64,000 nt of DNA from Sphingopyxis sp. LC81 (GTDB lineage Bacteria; Pseudomonadota; Alphaproteobacteria; Sphingomonadales; Sphingomonadaceae), in NCBI RefSeq assembly GCF_000756375.1, contig NZ_JNFD01000021.1, positions 248,001-312,000 of the forward strand, in the 5' to 3' direction. Below, piece after piece: positions 43,318-53,363 of this stretch. The translations under genes were made by a program, and so were the position numbers. The notes under the pieces are model-generated. The model did no database searches and had not been told where the DNA came from. It saw only the letters and a program-made list of their open reading frames with translations. Positions within the stretch are counted from its first letter, which is position 1, and each line of letters begins with the position of its first letter.

Positions 43318-45120
43318 ATGCCCGTCTATCGCGCGCCCGTGCAAGACACGCTGTTCCTCCTCAACGACGTGCTCGGGATCGAGCGCTATGCCAACCTGCC
43401 CGGCTTCGCCAACGCCACCCCCGATATGGTCGAGGCGGTGCTGACCGAGGCCGGAAAGTTCTGCGAGGAAGTGCTGTTCCCGATCAACCAGTCGGGCGAT
43501 CTCGAAGGCTGCACGCGCCACGACGATGGTTCGGTGACGACGCCGAAGGGCTTCAAGGAAGCGTATAAGGCTTATTCCGAAGCCGGCTGGGGTCTGCTGA
43601 CCGCGCCCGAGGAATTCGGCGGGCAGGGGCTGCCGCACGTCATCGGTTTCCCGGTCGAGGAATATCGCAACGCCGCCAACCAGGCCTTCGCCATGTATCC
43701 GGGGCTAACGCAGGGCGCGACCGCCGCGATCCTCGTCAAGGGCTCGGACGAGCAGAAGGCGACCTATGTCCCCAAGATGATCGCGGGCGATTGGGGCGGG
43801 ACGATGAACCTGACCGAGCCGCACTGCGGCACCGACCTTGGCCTCATTCGTACGCGCGCGGTGCCGAACGGCGATGGCAGCTATGCGGTGACCGGCACCA
43901 AGATCTTCATCTCGTCGGGCGAGCATGACCTGACCGACAATATCATCCACCTCGTGCTGGCAAAGACCCCCGACGCGCCCGACAGCGTCAAGGGCATCTC
44001 GCTGTTCATCGTCCCCAAGTTCATCGTGGGCGACGACGGCTCGCTGGGTGAGCGCAACACGCTCTCGTGCGGGTCGATCGAGCATAAGATGGGCATCCAC
44101 GCCAATTCGACCTGCGTGATGAACTATGACGGCGCGAAGGGCTGGATGGTCGGCGAGGAGAATAAGGGCCTCGCCGCGATGTTCGTGATGATGAACGCCG
44201 CGCGCCTCGGCGTCGGCATCCAGGGGCTCGGTCAGGCCGACGTCGCCTATCAAAACGCGGTCCAGTACGCGCAGGACCGCCGTCAGGGCCGCGCCCTCAC
44301 TGGCCCCAAGGATCCGCAGGAAAAGGCCGATCCATTGTTCGTCCACCCCGACGTGCGCCGTATGCTGATGGATGGCAAGGCGACGGTCGAGGGGCTGCGC
44401 GCTCTCTGCACCTGGGGCGCGCTGCAGGTCGATCTCGCGCATGTCGCCGAGAGCGAGGAAGAGCGCCAGCGCGCCGACGATCTCGTCAGCCTGCTGACGC
44501 CGGTGATCAAGGGCTTCGGCACCGACAAGGGCTATGAAGTCGCGACCAACGCGCAGCAGGTCTTCGGCGGCCACGGCTATATCGAAGAGCAGGGCATGAG
44601 CCAGTATGTCCGCGATGCCCGCATCACAATGATCTACGAAGGCGCGAATGGCGTGCAGGCGATGGACCTTGTCGGCCGCAAGCTCGCACAGAATGGCGGC
44701 CGCGCGATCCAGGCATTTTTCGCGATCGTCGACGAGGAATGCGGCAGCGCCAAGGGCAATGAAGCGCTCGCCGATTTCGCGACGCGCCTCGAAAAAGCGA
44801 ATGGCGAACTCAAGGCCGCGACGATGTGGTTTATGGCTAACGGCATGGCGAACCCGAACAACGTCGGCGCCGGCGCGCATCACTATATGCACATTCTCGG
44901 GATCGTCGCGCTGGGCTCGATGTGGCTGAGGATGGCCGAAGCGGCGCACAAGGCGCTCGCCGAAGGCCGCGGCAACAAGGCGTTCCTTGAGGCCAAGCTC
45001 GTCACCGCGCGCTATTTCGCCGAACGCTTCCTGCCCGACGCGGGATCGCTTCGCCGCAAGATCGAGGCGGGCAGCGACGCGATGATGGCGCTGGCGCCCG
45101 AACAGTTCGTCGCAGCCTGA
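43318..45120 (+). CDS. Acyl-CoA dehydrogenase, long form with C-terminal extension
   Basis: 600 aa. FAD-dependent first step of beta-oxidation. The first ~80 residues precede the usual fold and start [20 protein letters not shown], typical of the ~600-aa FadE-like group. Substrate and FAD motifs: [17 protein letters not shown] and [14 protein letters not shown]. The catalytic Glu is about E441 in [22 protein letters not shown]. The last ~120 residues form the extra C-terminal domain. An AGAAGG ribosome-binding site lies nine bases before the ATG. Probably controlled by the upstream MerR regulator; chain-length preference cannot be read. Confidence 0.9.
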   Translation: MPVYRAPVQDTLFLLNDVLGIERYANLPGFANATPDMVEAVLTEAGKFCEEVLFPINQSGDLEGCTRHDDGSVTTPKGFKEAYKAYSEAGWGLLTAPEEFGGQGLPHVIGFPVEEYRNAANQAFAMYPGLTQGATAAILVKGSDEQKATYVPKMIAGDWGGTMNLTEPHCGTDLGLIRTRAVPNGDGSYAVTGTKIFISSGEHDLTDNIIHLVLAKTPDAPDSVKGISLFIVPKFIVGDDGSLGERNTLSCGSIEHKMGIHANSTCVMNYDGAKGWMVGEENKGLAAMFVMMNAARLGVGIQGLGQADVAYQNAVQYAQDRRQGRALTGPKDPQEKADPLFVHPDVRRMLMDGKATVEGLRALCTWGALQVDLAHVAESEEERQRADDLVSLLTPVIKGFGTDKGYEVATNAQQVFGGHGYIEEQGMSQYVRDARITMIYEGANGVQAMDLVGRKLAQNGGRAIQAFFAIVDEECGSAKGNEALADFATRLEKANGELKAATMWFMANGMANPNNVGAGAHHYMHILGIVALGSMWLRMAEAAHKALAEGRGNKAFLEAKLVTARYFAERFLPDAGSLRRKIEAGSDAMMALAPEQFVAA

Positions 45121-45124
45121 CTAA

Positions 45125-45390
45125 AGGGTCCGTACTCAACTACAGTGCCGTCGAGGCGCCCAAATGGCGAACAGATCGGACCGAAAGACGCGCAGGGAAG
45201 GCTGGTTGTCTTTCCAAGCGGCTTTCGGGCCGAGATGGAAGCCATTTGGACGTCCCGAAGGGATTTGATCAAAATGGCCCATCGCTTCGTCGAGAAGTCT
45301 GGAAATATCGACATATTTCTGCGCCTTCTCTCCTCGCACTGAGCCATTTTGCTTCAAACCTCGACGGCGCTGTAGTTGAGTACGGACCCT
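45125..45390. mobile_element. MITE-like element with 32-bp terminal inverted repeats
   Basis: The left end (45125-45156, starting AGGGTCCGTACTCAACTACA) and right end (45359-45390) are inverted copies matching at 31 of 32 positions, with a T/C difference. The 202-bp centre holds no transposase; one 65-codon frame (45145-45342, +) is not convincing. A subterminal CAAATGGC motif recurs near both ends. I found no unambiguous target-site duplication. The element sits directly after the acyl-CoA dehydrogenase stop. As RNA it would form a long hairpin, so it may also end transcription. It is probably a non-autonomous relative of an IS whose family I cannot name. Confidence 0.75.
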
Positions 45391-45431
45391 AACCCTTGCA
45401 ACCATCGCCGTCATCATGCGTGGTGGCGGCG

Positions 45432-46925
45432 ATGGGGACCGAGCTATCACCGATCGTCGTCGAAGGGCGCAATTGCTGGCGCATCGAACGCGCCGACAAG
45501 GCGCGGATGATCGTCGATGCGGCGGACTATTATGCGCTGCTCGAAGGGCTGATGGCCGACGCGAAAGAGCGCATCCTGCTCATCGGCTGGGATTTCGACC
45601 CGCGCATCGCCTTGAAGCCCGACAAGACGGGCAAGGGTGAGCCGCTCGGCGACTATATGTTGCGGCTCGCAAAGGAAAAACCCGAGCGCGACATCGACAT
45701 ATTGCGCTGGAATTTCGGCGGGCTCAAACAGTTCGCAATGCCGCGAATCCTGTCGATGGTCGCGCGCTGGAAACTGACGCGCGCGATCAGCTTTCGTCTC
45801 GATAGCGCGCATCCGGTCGGGTGCAGCCATCATCAGAAGGTCGCGGTGTTTGACGATCATCTCGCGGTGTGCGGCGGCATCGACGTCGGCGCGCGCCGCT
45901 GGGACACGCGCGATCACAAGGATGGCGACGCGCACCGCACCGCGCCCGACGGCAAAGCCTATATGCCCTGGCATGATTTGACGATGATCCTCGCGGGGCC
46001 GGTCGGCAATGCGCTCGCCGACCTTGGCAACGAGCGCTGGCAGCGCGCAACGAAAAAGCCGCTGCGCGATCTGAAGGGCAAGGGCGAGAATTGGCCCGAC
46101 GACCTCGAACCCGATTTCGAAGGCGTCGACGTCGCCATCTCGCGCACGCGCGCCGAATATGAGGATAGCGGGGAAATCCGCGAGATCGAGCAACTCTATC
46201 TCGACATGATCGCCGCAGCCGACCGCTTCATCTATTTCGAAAATCAATATTTCACCTGCGGCAAGATCGCCGCCGCCATCGCAGCGCGGCTGAACGAGGA
46301 TGATCCGCCCGAATTCGTGATGGTGATGCCAAAGACCGCCGACGGCTGGCTCGAACAGATGGCGATGGACGCCGCGCGGGTGCAACTGGTGCGCGAGATT
46401 GCGAAGGCGAAGCATGGCGACCGCCTGAAAGTCTATTATCCGCGCACCAGCCGCGGCGAGCCGATCTATGTCCACGCCAAGACCGCGATCGTCGACGACC
46501 GCATGATCCGCGTTGGCTCGGCGAATATGAACAACCGATCGATGGGGCTCGACAGCGAATGCGATGTGACGATCGACGCCGCGCTGCCCGCGAACGAAGG
46601 CGTCGAACCCGCGATCGCGCGCTTGCGCTCGTCGCTGATCGCCGAACATCTCGACGTGGGGGAAGAAGATGTCGCGGCCGCGTTCCAGCGCACCGGATCG
46701 CTGATCGACACGATCGAGGCGCTGCGCGGCAAGGGGCGGTCGCTCGAACTGCTCGATCTCGTGCCCCCGGGGCCGTTCGACGAATTCATTGCCGAGAATG
46801 AGGTCCTCGACCCGACCAGCCCCGACGCGATGTTCGAAAGCCTGACCGAACGCGGCCTCAGGAAAAGCTGGCACCGCGGCCGCAACTGGATGAAGCGTCA
46901 CCGGCCCTTCGGGCGCAAGAGTTAA
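45432..46925 (+). CDS. Phospholipase D family protein
   Basis: 497 aa from ATG 45432; an in-frame TTG 12 codons upstream is less likely. Two HKD motifs are present: SHHQKVAVFDDHLAVCGGID (about residues 130-149) and VHAKTAIVDDRMIRVGSANMNNRSMG (about 346-371), each with H-x-K-x4-D. Together they form one active site for phosphodiester hydrolysis or transfer. The length, RRWDTRDHKDGDAHRTA and the YFENQYFTCG block suggest the bacterial PLD group rather than cardiolipin synthase. No membrane anchor or signal peptide was seen. The substrate is probably a phospholipid. Confidence 0.88.
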   Translation: MGTELSPIVVEGRNCWRIERADKARMIVDAADYYALLEGLMADAKERILLIGWDFDPRIALKPDKTGKGEPLGDYMLRLAKEKPERDIDILRWNFGGLKQFAMPRILSMVARWKLTRAISFRLDSAHPVGCSHHQKVAVFDDHLAVCGGIDVGARRWDTRDHKDGDAHRTAPDGKAYMPWHDLTMILAGPVGNALADLGNERWQRATKKPLRDLKGKGENWPDDLEPDFEGVDVAISRTRAEYEDSGEIREIEQLYLDMIAAADRFIYFENQYFTCGKIAAAIAARLNEDDPPEFVMVMPKTADGWLEQMAMDAARVQLVREIAKAKHGDRLKVYYPRTSRGEPIYVHAKTAIVDDRMIRVGSANMNNRSMGLDSECDVTIDAALPANEGVEPAIARLRSSLIAEHLDVGEEDVAAAFQRTGSLIDTIEALRGKGRSLELLDLVPPGPFDEFIAENEVLDPTSPDAMFESLTERGLRKSWHRGRNWMKRHRPFGRKS

Positions 46926-46926
46926 A

Positions 46927-47100
46927 CCTTCTCCCTTGATGGGAGAAGGATACGCAGCCTTATCGCAAAGCGGTTAGGCGAAGTTGGATGAGAGTGATGG
47001 TGCGTTACGACCATCATTCCGAGCCGCAACGGCACCCCCACCGCTGCGACTAGCCAGCAAGCTGGCTAGTCTCGCTGCCTCCCCCATCGAGGGGGAGGGA
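46927..47100 (+). repeat. Dispersed intergenic repeat, copy 1
   Basis: ~174 bp filling the gap between two convergent genes. It begins and ends with short hairpins (CCTTCTCCCTTGATGGGAGAAGG and TCCCCCATCGAGGGGGA types) and contains the palindrome CTAGCCAGCAAGCTGGCTAG. The reverse complement of 62834-63009 matches it over most of the length, for example CGGTTAGGCGAAGTTGGATG and TCTCGCTGCCTCCCCCATC. It is probably a family of small repeats spread in the genome and, here, may act as a bidirectional terminator. Confidence 0.8.
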
Positions 47101-47103
47101 AAT

Positions 47104-47955
47104 TCAGTCCGCCAGCGAAAGGATGTGCTTCGCCTGCTTGAGGTGCGGCGCGTCGACCATCTTGCCGTCGACCTGCAACACGCCGACCCCGGGATTGGCG
47201 GCGAAGGCATCGACGATCGCCTGCGCGCGTGCAGTTTCTTCCGCCGACGGTGTGAAGGCGGCGTTGATCGCCTCGACCTGCGACGGGTGGATTGCCATCA
47301 TCCCGGTAAAGCCGTCGCGCCGTGCGCGCGCCGCATAGGCAGAAAGTCCCGCCTCGTCCTTGATCGCCGGGAACACCGTGTCAATCGCCGCGGCGCCTGC
47401 TGCATGCGCCGCGAACAGCGTCAGCGCGCGCGCCACCTCATAGGGCGAGGTATAGCTGCCATCGGCCTCGCGGCTCGTCGTCGCGCCAATCGCGGCGGGC
47501 AGATCCTCGGCGCCCCAGGTCAGCCCGAGCAGGCGGTCTTTCGCCTCACGATAGCTGCCGAGCGTGAAGATCGCCGCGGGTGTTTCGGTCGCGATCGGCA
47601 GGATCGGCGGCAGCGACGCATCGCGCGCGGCTTCGCTGCGCAGGATCGTATCGAGCTGCGCGATGCTCGGCGCGCCTTCGGCTTTGGGCAGCATGATCGC
47701 GTCGGGCCCGGCGGCAAGGATCGCGGCGACGTCGGCGGCGGTCAGATGGCCGTCGAGCGGATTGACGCGCACCAGCGTCACGACTTCGCGCGTTCCCGCC
47801 AGATAATCGGCGATCGCGTGGCGTGCCGCATCCTTGTTCGCGAGCGACACCGAATCCTCAAGGTCGAGGATGATCGCATCGGCGCCCGATGCCGCGGCCT
47901 TGGCGAAACGCTCGGGGCGGTCACCGGGGACGAAGAGCAGAGAACGTAGTCGCAT
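47104..47955 (-). CDS. HpcH/HpaI-family CoA ester lyase (CitE-like)
   Basis: 283 aa from ATG 47955. TIM-barrel aldolase of the citrate-lyase-beta/malyl-CoA lyase group, splitting 3-hydroxyacyl-CoA esters such as citramalyl- or malyl-CoA. It starts RLRSLLFVPGDRPERFAKA (the CoA-binding Arg region), then AIILDLEDSV with the metal-binding acid, VRVNPLDG, MLPKAEG, IETETPAAI-type IATETPAAIF and LTWGAEDLPAAIG. The C-terminal Asp-lid region KMVDAPHLKQAKHIL is present. Its ATG overlaps the stop of the MaoC gene (TAATG), so both act in the same operon, perhaps on successive intermediates. Confidence 0.85.
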   Translation of the reverse strand: MRLRSLLFVPGDRPERFAKAAASGADAIILDLEDSVSLANKDAARHAIADYLAGTREVVTLVRVNPLDGHLTAADVAAILAAGPDAIMLPKAEGAPSIAQLDTILRSEAARDASLPPILPIATETPAAIFTLGSYREAKDRLLGLTWGAEDLPAAIGATTSREADGSYTSPYEVARALTLFAAHAAGAAAIDTVFPAIKDEAGLSAYAARARRDGFTGMMAIHPSQVEAINAAFTPSAEETARAQAIVDAFAANPGVGVLQVDGKMVDAPHLKQAKHILSLAD

Positions 47956-48407
47956 TAGCTGGCCTTCCGCTGGACAAGGGCAGAACGCTCGCACTGGCAG
48001 ACAAGTTCATCGCGCTGGTTGATCGCGCGGTGGAGGAAGGTCACGATCCCTGCATTGGGCCGCGATTTCGATTCCTTGAGGCCGATGATTTCGCTCTCGG
48101 CGCGCAATGTGTCGCCGATGAACACCGGCTTGGGCATCACCAGCTTGTCGTAGCCGAGGTTCGCGACGAGCGTCCCGAGCGTCGTATCGCCGACCGACAG
48201 CCCGACCATCAGGCTGAAGGTGAAGGTGCCATTGACGAGGATCTGGCCGAACTCCGACGCCTTCGCCGCCTCTATGTCGAGGTGCAGCGGCTGCGGATTA
48301 TGCGTCATCACGGTGAAAAGCAGATTGTCGGTTTCGGTCACCGTGCGGCGGATGTCGTGGGTCAGCGTATCGCCGATGGCCCATTCGTCGAAATATTTGC
48401 CGGCCAT
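47955..48407 (-). CDS. MaoC-family (R)-specific hydratase
   Basis: 150 aa, hot-dog fold. Motifs: [23 protein letters not shown] near the N-terminus includes the Asp/His pair of the hydratase site (D27-x4-H-type spacing), then [23 protein letters not shown]. The [15 protein letters not shown] strand is typical of mesaconyl/itaconyl-CoA-type members. It hydrates an enoyl-CoA. Coupled to the biotin carboxylase gene upstream and the CitE-like gene downstream, each by a 1-bp TAATG overlap. A role as methylglutaconyl-CoA or mesaconyl-type hydratase is inferred from neighbours, not shown. Confidence 0.82.
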   Translation of the reverse strand: MAGKYFDEWAIGDTLTHDIRRTVTETDNLLFTVMTHNPQPLHLDIEAAKASEFGQILVNGTFTFSLMVGLSVGDTTLGTLVANLGYDKLVMPKPVFIGDTLRAESEIIGLKESKSRPNAGIVTFLHRAINQRDELVCQCERSALVQRKAS

Positions 48408-50248
48408 TATGCGTCTTCCTTTTCGATCCGCACCAGCAGCGCCTCGACCTGAACCTGCGCGCCCGCGGCCGCGTTGAGTTCGGCCACGACGCCGTCGAAC
48501 GGGGCGGTCAGGCTGTGCTCCATCTTCATCGCTTCGAGCGTCAGCAGCTTCTGGCCCTTGGTCACCTTGTCGCCTGCCGCGACCTCGACCGCAATGACCT
48601 TGCCGGGCATCGGCGAGAGGATCGCGCCGTCACCCGCGCCGCTGCCCGCGCTGGCTTCGGCACGCCAGGGCGTCAGCTGCCATACCGAACCGCTCTCGGC
48701 AACGAGCATCGCGGGCGACGGCTCCTCGGCACCGGGGCCATGCAGTTCGACCTCGACGCGCTTGCCGTCGAGCAGGAAGGGCGCCGAGCGCACATCGGGG
48801 GCGTTGAGACGGAAACCCGATTGCAGCGAGCGCGGCACCATCGCCATCGCGGCGTTTGTCAGCGCCTGCGCGGTCGGCACCGGCTCTTCGGTCATCGCAT
48901 CGCCGTCGCGGCCGATCAGTCCGGTGTCGACGGTGCCCGCGACGAAATCGGGATGATCGAGCGCATTGATCAGGAACGCCGAATTGGTCTTCACCGGCCA
49001 GATCGCGCTGTCCTCCAGCATCTCCGACAACAATTCGCGCGCTTCCTCGCGGTCCTCGCCCCAGGCGATGACCTTGGCGATCATCGGGTCGTAGAAGGGC
49101 GAAACTTCGGCGCCCTCGTAAACGCCGGTGTCGACGCGGCCGATATGCTCGGGGAGCTGGAAGAGTTCGAGCGTGCCGATCGAGGGCAGGAAGCCCTTCG
49201 CCGGATCCTCGGCATAAAGCCGCGCCTCCATCGCCCAGCCGTTGATCGCAAGCTCGTCCTGCGCGAGCGGGATCGGTTCGCCCGATGCGACGCGCAGCTG
49301 CCATTCGACCAGGTCGACGCCGGTGATTTCCTCGGTCACCGGATGCTCGACCTGCAATCGCGTGTTCATTTCCATGAACCAGATGCGGTCGGCGCGGAGG
49401 CCCTCCGACGCGTCGGCGATGAACTCGATCGTCCCCGCGCCGACATAATCGACCGCCTTCGCCGCGCGCACCGCTGCGGCGCAGAGGTCGGCGCGCGTCG
49501 CTTCGTCCATGCCGGGGGCAGGGGCTTCCTCGATCACTTTCTGGTGGCGGCGCTGCAGCGAGCAGTCGCGCTCGAACAGATGGACGACATTGCCGTGCGT
49601 GTCGCCGAACACCTGCACCTCGATATGGCGCGGGGTCAGGATATATTTCTCGATCAGCACATGATCGTTGCCGAACGATGCCGCGGCCTCGCGCTGGCAC
49701 GAGGCGAGCGCGTCGAGGAAATCCGCTGCAGCATCAACCTTGCGCATCCCCTTGCCACCGCCGCCCGCGACCGCCTTGATCAGCACCGGATAGCCGATCC
49801 CCGCCGCTTGTTCGGCAAGGAAGGCGGGGTCCTGATTCTCACCCATATAGCCGGGGGTCACCGGGACGCCCGCGTCGGCCATAAGCTTCTTGGCGGCGTC
49901 CTTGAGGCCCATTGCCGTGATCGACGACGGCTTCGGACCGACCCACACGAGCCCCGCATCGGCCACCGCCTGCGCAAACTCGGCATTCTCGGAAAGGAAG
50001 CCATACCCCGGGTGGATCGCCTCGGCGCCCGTCGCCTTGGCCGCAGCGATGATCTTCTCGCCGATCAGATAGCTCTCACGCGCTGGCGACGGCCCGATAT
50101 GCACCGCCTCATCGGCCTCGCGCACATGCAGCGCCCTCGCGTCGGCATCCGAATAGACCGCAACGGTGCGAATGCCCATATCGCGCGCGGTGCGGATGAT
50201 GCGGCAGGCGATTTCGCCGCGATTGGCGATAAGCAGGGACTGGATCAT
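48407..50248 (-). CDS. liuD: Methylcrotonyl-CoA carboxylase, biotin-carrying alpha subunit
   Basis: 613 aa. The N-terminal biotin carboxylase has [25 protein letters not shown] and [16 protein letters not shown]. The ATP-grasp loop [11 protein letters not shown] is followed by [20 protein letters not shown] and [17 protein letters not shown]. The biotinylation motif EAMKMEHSL lies near the C-terminus (Lys about 578). It carboxylates biotin with ATP and bicarbonate for the partner LiuB subunit encoded in the same operon. Propionyl- or acetyl-CoA carboxylases look alike; the methylcrotonyl assignment comes from the LiuB-type partner and the isovaleryl-CoA dehydrogenase gene nearby. Overlaps of 4 bp upstream and 1 bp downstream. 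Confidence 0.88.
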   Translation of the reverse strand: MIQSLLIANRGEIACRIIRTARDMGIRTVAVYSDADARALHVREADEAVHIGPSPARESYLIGEKIIAAAKATGAEAIHPGYGFLSENAEFAQAVADAGLVWVGPKPSSITAMGLKDAAKKLMADAGVPVTPGYMGENQDPAFLAEQAAGIGYPVLIKAVAGGGGKGMRKVDAAADFLDALASCQREAAASFGNDHVLIEKYILTPRHIEVQVFGDTHGNVVHLFERDCSLQRRHQKVIEEAPAPGMDEATRADLCAAAVRAAKAVDYVGAGTIEFIADASEGLRADRIWFMEMNTRLQVEHPVTEEITGVDLVEWQLRVASGEPIPLAQDELAINGWAMEARLYAEDPAKGFLPSIGTLELFQLPEHIGRVDTGVYEGAEVSPFYDPMIAKVIAWGEDREEARELLSEMLEDSAIWPVKTNSAFLINALDHPDFVAGTVDTGLIGRDGDAMTEEPVPTAQALTNAAMAMVPRSLQSGFRLNAPDVRSAPFLLDGKRVEVELHGPGAEEPSPAMLVAESGSVWQLTPWRAEASAGSGAGDGAILSPMPGKVIAVEVAAGDKVTKGQKLLTLEAMKMEHSLTAPFDGVVAELNAAAGAQVQVEALLVRIEKEDA

Positions 50249-50550
50249 AGGGTTCCGTTCACTTCGAAATGCAAGACATGCGCTTCCTTCTCGATCAGGA
50301 AGTCATCGTCGAAATCATAATATTTGGCAGCATCGACCGGCGTGCCGGCAAAGCCCTCGATCACGTCGAGATTGTCCCAGAAGGTCAGCATCTCGAAATG
50401 GACGACATCACCCTCGGCGCGCCGGAGGCACCAGGCGCCGCGATTGCCCGCGACCGACCGATAGTCGGGAATGGCGACGTCGAGCATCAGCTTGAGATAG
50501 GCATCAGCCTTGTCCTTGGGGACGATCCCGTGCCAGCGCCGCGCGATCAT
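50245..50550 (-). CDS. ABM-like (antibiotic biosynthesis monooxygenase fold) small protein
   Basis: 101 aa, no precise family. MIARRWHGIVPKDKADAYLKLMLDVAIPDY, WCLRRAEGDVVHFEMLTFWDNLDVIEGF and AKYYDFDDDFLIEKEAHVLHFEV give the alpha/beta ferredoxin-like pattern of ABM proteins, including the aromatic-rich segment before the last strand. Such dimers can be monooxygenases or simple accessory proteins; no catalytic residue can be singled out. It sits inside the carboxylase operon (ATGA overlaps on both sides), so it is coexpressed with leucine-catabolism enzymes. Confidence 0.6.
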   Translation of the reverse strand: MIARRWHGIVPKDKADAYLKLMLDVAIPDYRSVAGNRGAWCLRRAEGDVVHFEMLTFWDNLDVIEGFAGTPVDAAKYYDFDDDFLIEKEAHVLHFEVNGTL

Positions 50551-50891
50551 GGGTGCGCCTCCGGAAAGCCGTGACGAACGTGCAGCGCGTGCAGCAGCCG
50601 TTTGAAGTCGCCCACAAAGTGCGTGCCCTGATGCTCACCGTCGGCGAGCTCACCCGGCGCATCGTCGGCGAGCACCAGCACCGGCAGATTCTGGTTCGCC
50701 GCACCGATCGCCGCGATGACCGCATTGCGCGGGCGCGGAAAGGCAATGCGGATCACCTCGAGCGTCGCGGCCTGCTCGGGAAAATTTGCCAGCAACCCAT
50801 CGATGGTAATGCAGTCGCGGCAATAGAAATTCCGCCCGGGCAATGCGGGGTCTTCGAACAGCGGATCGAGAAGATAAAGACGGTCGTTCAT
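50547..50891 (-). CDS. DUF3088 family protein
   Basis: 114 aa from ATG 50891. MNDRLYLLDPLFEDPALPGRNFYCRDCITIDGLLANFP and LEVIRIAFPRPRNAVIAAIGAANQNLPVLVLADD resemble DUF3088. CRDC is a CxxC motif after a first beta-strand, and the end resembles a thioredoxin-like half fold (PVLVLADD before a helix), which may point to thiol or thioredoxin-type function. This is inference from pattern only. Overlaps the next gene by 4 bp and lies two bases after the CPBP protease gene. Confidence 0.62.
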   Translation of the reverse strand: MNDRLYLLDPLFEDPALPGRNFYCRDCITIDGLLANFPEQAATLEVIRIAFPRPRNAVIAAIGAANQNLPVLVLADDAPGELADGEHQGTHFVGDFKRLLHALHVRHGFPEAHP

Positions 50892-50893
50892 GG

Positions 50894-51616
50894 TCACACC
50901 ACCAACATGATCGCGTTGCCGAAATTGTGCACCGCGACGGGAAGAAGCAGGCTGCCGGTGCGTTCGCGCAACCAGACCGCCAGAAAGGATGGAATGGCGG
51001 TGAGCGCCATCGTGATGGCGTCGAACTGAAACCCGTCGCCGGCGGAATAGCTCAAGGCATGCGCCATACCGAACAAGGCGCACGACAGCACCGCGCCCCA
51101 GCCCCAATCGATGCCAAGCAGTCTGATCCGGCCACGGAACGCTTCGTTCAGCGCCAAAAGAAGTATGCCGCGATAGAAGGGTTCTTCCTCCAACCCGGGC
51201 ATGGTGAGCTGGAACGCCATCGTTTCGCCTGAGGCGGGCTCGTTCGGAAACGACAAGGCGAGGGCCAGAAAGAAAAGGCAATAGAGCAGCGCGACCGGCA
51301 TCGCCGAACGCAGCGAGCCGGCGTTCTGCCTGAGCGTCAATCCCGAACGCCGCCAGCCGAACGCCGGATGCGATGCGATCGCCAGCGTCGCCGCCAGCGC
51401 CAGCAGCTTGCCCTGCCAGTTCCAGTCGCTCGCGCCGAACAGGTCGGGCAGCGCGCCGTAGAAATTGGTCAGCAGCGCGTCGTTGATCACGACCAGCCCC
51501 GCCGCGACAAACAGCCAGCGCGGTGAAAATCCACTGCGATCGGACAGCCCCAGCACAAAGCCCGCCGTCACCAGCATCGCCACGACGGCGAGTATGAAAA
51601 GGATCGGATCGGGCAT
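50894..51616 (-). CDS. CPBP-family intramembrane glutamic endopeptidase
   Basis: 240 aa from ATG 51616; a GTG two codons earlier overlaps the liuB stop and is possible. About seven membrane helices. The CPBP (Rce1-like) motifs are visible: GLEEEPFYRGILLLAL (the EE-x3-R motif), ALFGMAHALSY (His of motif 2) and LLPVAVHNFGNAIML (H-N of motif 3). Such proteases cleave within the membrane, or act in protein or lipid processing. The substrate is unknown. Placement between the two carboxylase-subunit genes is unexpected for an enzyme of this type. Confidence 0.82.
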   Translation of the reverse strand: MPDPILFILAVVAMLVTAGFVLGLSDRSGFSPRWLFVAAGLVVINDALLTNFYGALPDLFGASDWNWQGKLLALAATLAIASHPAFGWRRSGLTLRQNAGSLRSAMPVALLYCLFFLALALSFPNEPASGETMAFQLTMPGLEEEPFYRGILLLALNEAFRGRIRLLGIDWGWGAVLSCALFGMAHALSYSAGDGFQFDAITMALTAIPSFLAVWLRERTGSLLLPVAVHNFGNAIMLVV

Positions 51617-51618
51617 CG

Positions 51619-53217
51619 TCACATCCGGAACACGCCGAAGCCGCGGTCCTCGACCGGTGCATTCAACGTTGCGGCAAAGGCGAGTCCGAGCACGTCGCGC
51701 GTCTGCGCGGGGTCGATGATGCCATCGTCCCAGAGGCGCGCGGTGGCGTGATAGGGATTGCCTTCGTCCTCATATTTCTGGCGGATCGGCGCCTTGAAGG
51801 CTTCGGCCTCTTCGGGCGTCCATTTGTCGGCGTCGCGGTGGACGGTCGCGAGCACGCTCGCCGCCTGCTCGCCGCCCATCACGCTGATCCGGCTGTTGGG
51901 CCAGCTGAACAGGAAACGGGGCGAATAGGCGCGCCCGCACATGCCGTAATTGCCCGCGCCGAAGCTGCCGCCGATCAGCACGGTGATCTTCGGCACCGTC
52001 GCCGTCGCAACCGCGGTCACCAGCTTCGCTCCATGCTTGGCGATGCCCTCGGCCTCATATTTGCCGCCGACCATGAAGCCCGAGATGTTCTGAAGGAAGA
52101 GCAGGGGAATGCGCCGTTGCTGCGCCAGCTCGATGAAATGCGCGCCCTTCACCGCGCTCTCGCTGAACAGCACGCCGTTATTCGCGAGAATCGCTACCGG
52201 AATGCCCCAGATATGCGCGAAGCCGCAGACGAGCGTACTGCCGTAACTCGCCTTGAACTCGTGAAACTCGCTGCCGTCGACGATGCGCGCGATGACTTCG
52301 TGGACGTCGTACGGCGCGCGAACGTCGTCGGGGACGACGCCGTACAGCTCTTCGCCGTCATATTTGGGCGGGCGCGGGGCCTTCATCGGAACTTCGAAGC
52401 CCTTGTCCTCGCCCAAATGGCTGACGATGTCGCGGACGATCGTCAGCGCATGCTCGTCATTCTCGGCGAGATGATCGACGACGCCCGATTTCTTCGCATG
52501 GAGGTCGCCGCCGCCGAGATCCTCGGCGCTGATCTCTTCGCCCGTCGCCGCCTTCACCAGCGGCGGGCCGGCGAGGAAGATCGTGCCCTGATTGCGCACG
52601 ATCACCGTCTCGTCGGACATCGCGGGGACATAAGCGCCGCCCGCGGTGCAGCTTCCCATCACGCACGCGATCTGCGGGATGCGCTTCGCCGACATATTCG
52701 CCTGGTTGAAGAAGATGCGCCCGAAATGATCGCGGTCGGGAAACACCTGATCCTGATGCGGCAGGTTCGCACCGCCCGAGTCGACGAGGTAGATGCAGGG
52801 CAGGCGGTTCGCCTCGGCAATCTCCTGCGCGCGGAGATGCTTCTTGACCGTCATCGGGTAATAGGTGCCGCCCTTCACCGTGGCGTCGTTGCACACGATC
52901 ATGCACTGGCGCCCCGACACGCGTCCGATCCCGCAGATCAGCCCTGCGCCGGGCACCTCGCCATGGTACAGGTCGTTCGCCGCCAGCTGCCCGATTTCGA
53001 GGAAGGGCGCGCCCGGATCGAGCAGCCGCTCGACACGCTCGCGCGGGAGCAATTTTCCGCGGCTTGTGTGCCGCTCGCGCGATTTCTCGTTGCCGCCGAG
53101 CGCCGCTTCGGCGACCGCCGTCCGCAGCGCGTCGGTCAGCGCGCGATTATGCGCGCTGCGGGTGCGATATTCGTCGCTGTCCGCGTTGATGCTGGTGCCA
53201 AGAACCGGTGCGCTCAC
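51619..53217 (-). CDS. liuB: Methylcrotonyl-CoA carboxylase, carboxyltransferase beta subunit
   Basis: 532 aa. Two crotonase-like carboxyltransferase domains. [33 protein letters not shown] is the family start. [30 protein letters not shown] is characteristic of methylcrotonyl-CoA carboxylase rather than propionyl-CoA carboxylase. [16 protein letters not shown] and [31 protein letters not shown] are in the first half. [26 protein letters not shown] and [38 protein letters not shown] are in the second. It moves CO2 from biotin on LiuD to 3-methylcrotonyl-CoA in leucine breakdown. It heads the second minus-strand run. Confidence 0.93.
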   Translation of the reverse strand: MSAPVLGTSINADSDEYRTRSAHNRALTDALRTAVAEAALGGNEKSRERHTSRGKLLPRERVERLLDPGAPFLEIGQLAANDLYHGEVPGAGLICGIGRVSGRQCMIVCNDATVKGGTYYPMTVKKHLRAQEIAEANRLPCIYLVDSGGANLPHQDQVFPDRDHFGRIFFNQANMSAKRIPQIACVMGSCTAGGAYVPAMSDETVIVRNQGTIFLAGPPLVKAATGEEISAEDLGGGDLHAKKSGVVDHLAENDEHALTIVRDIVSHLGEDKGFEVPMKAPRPPKYDGEELYGVVPDDVRAPYDVHEVIARIVDGSEFHEFKASYGSTLVCGFAHIWGIPVAILANNGVLFSESAVKGAHFIELAQQRRIPLLFLQNISGFMVGGKYEAEGIAKHGAKLVTAVATATVPKITVLIGGSFGAGNYGMCGRAYSPRFLFSWPNSRISVMGGEQAASVLATVHRDADKWTPEEAEAFKAPIRQKYEDEGNPYHATARLWDDGIIDPAQTRDVLGLAFAATLNAPVEDRGFGVFRM

Positions 53218-53363
53218 TGTACAGTCTCTCCCTGAAATCGGTTCGGAACTAACCCGTCGCTCGTCGATTGAAAAGCGCAGCAGGCCGAAAATGGTTGGTA
53301 TTGTAACCGGATTTTCCGACGCGTCGGCCGCCTGCCTATCCGTGACAAAATAAGGTCATTTCC

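Noticed and set aside
45145..45342. 65-codon ORF inside the MITE-like element
   Set aside because: Starts within the inverted repeat, no ribosome-binding site, and no similarity to a transposase.
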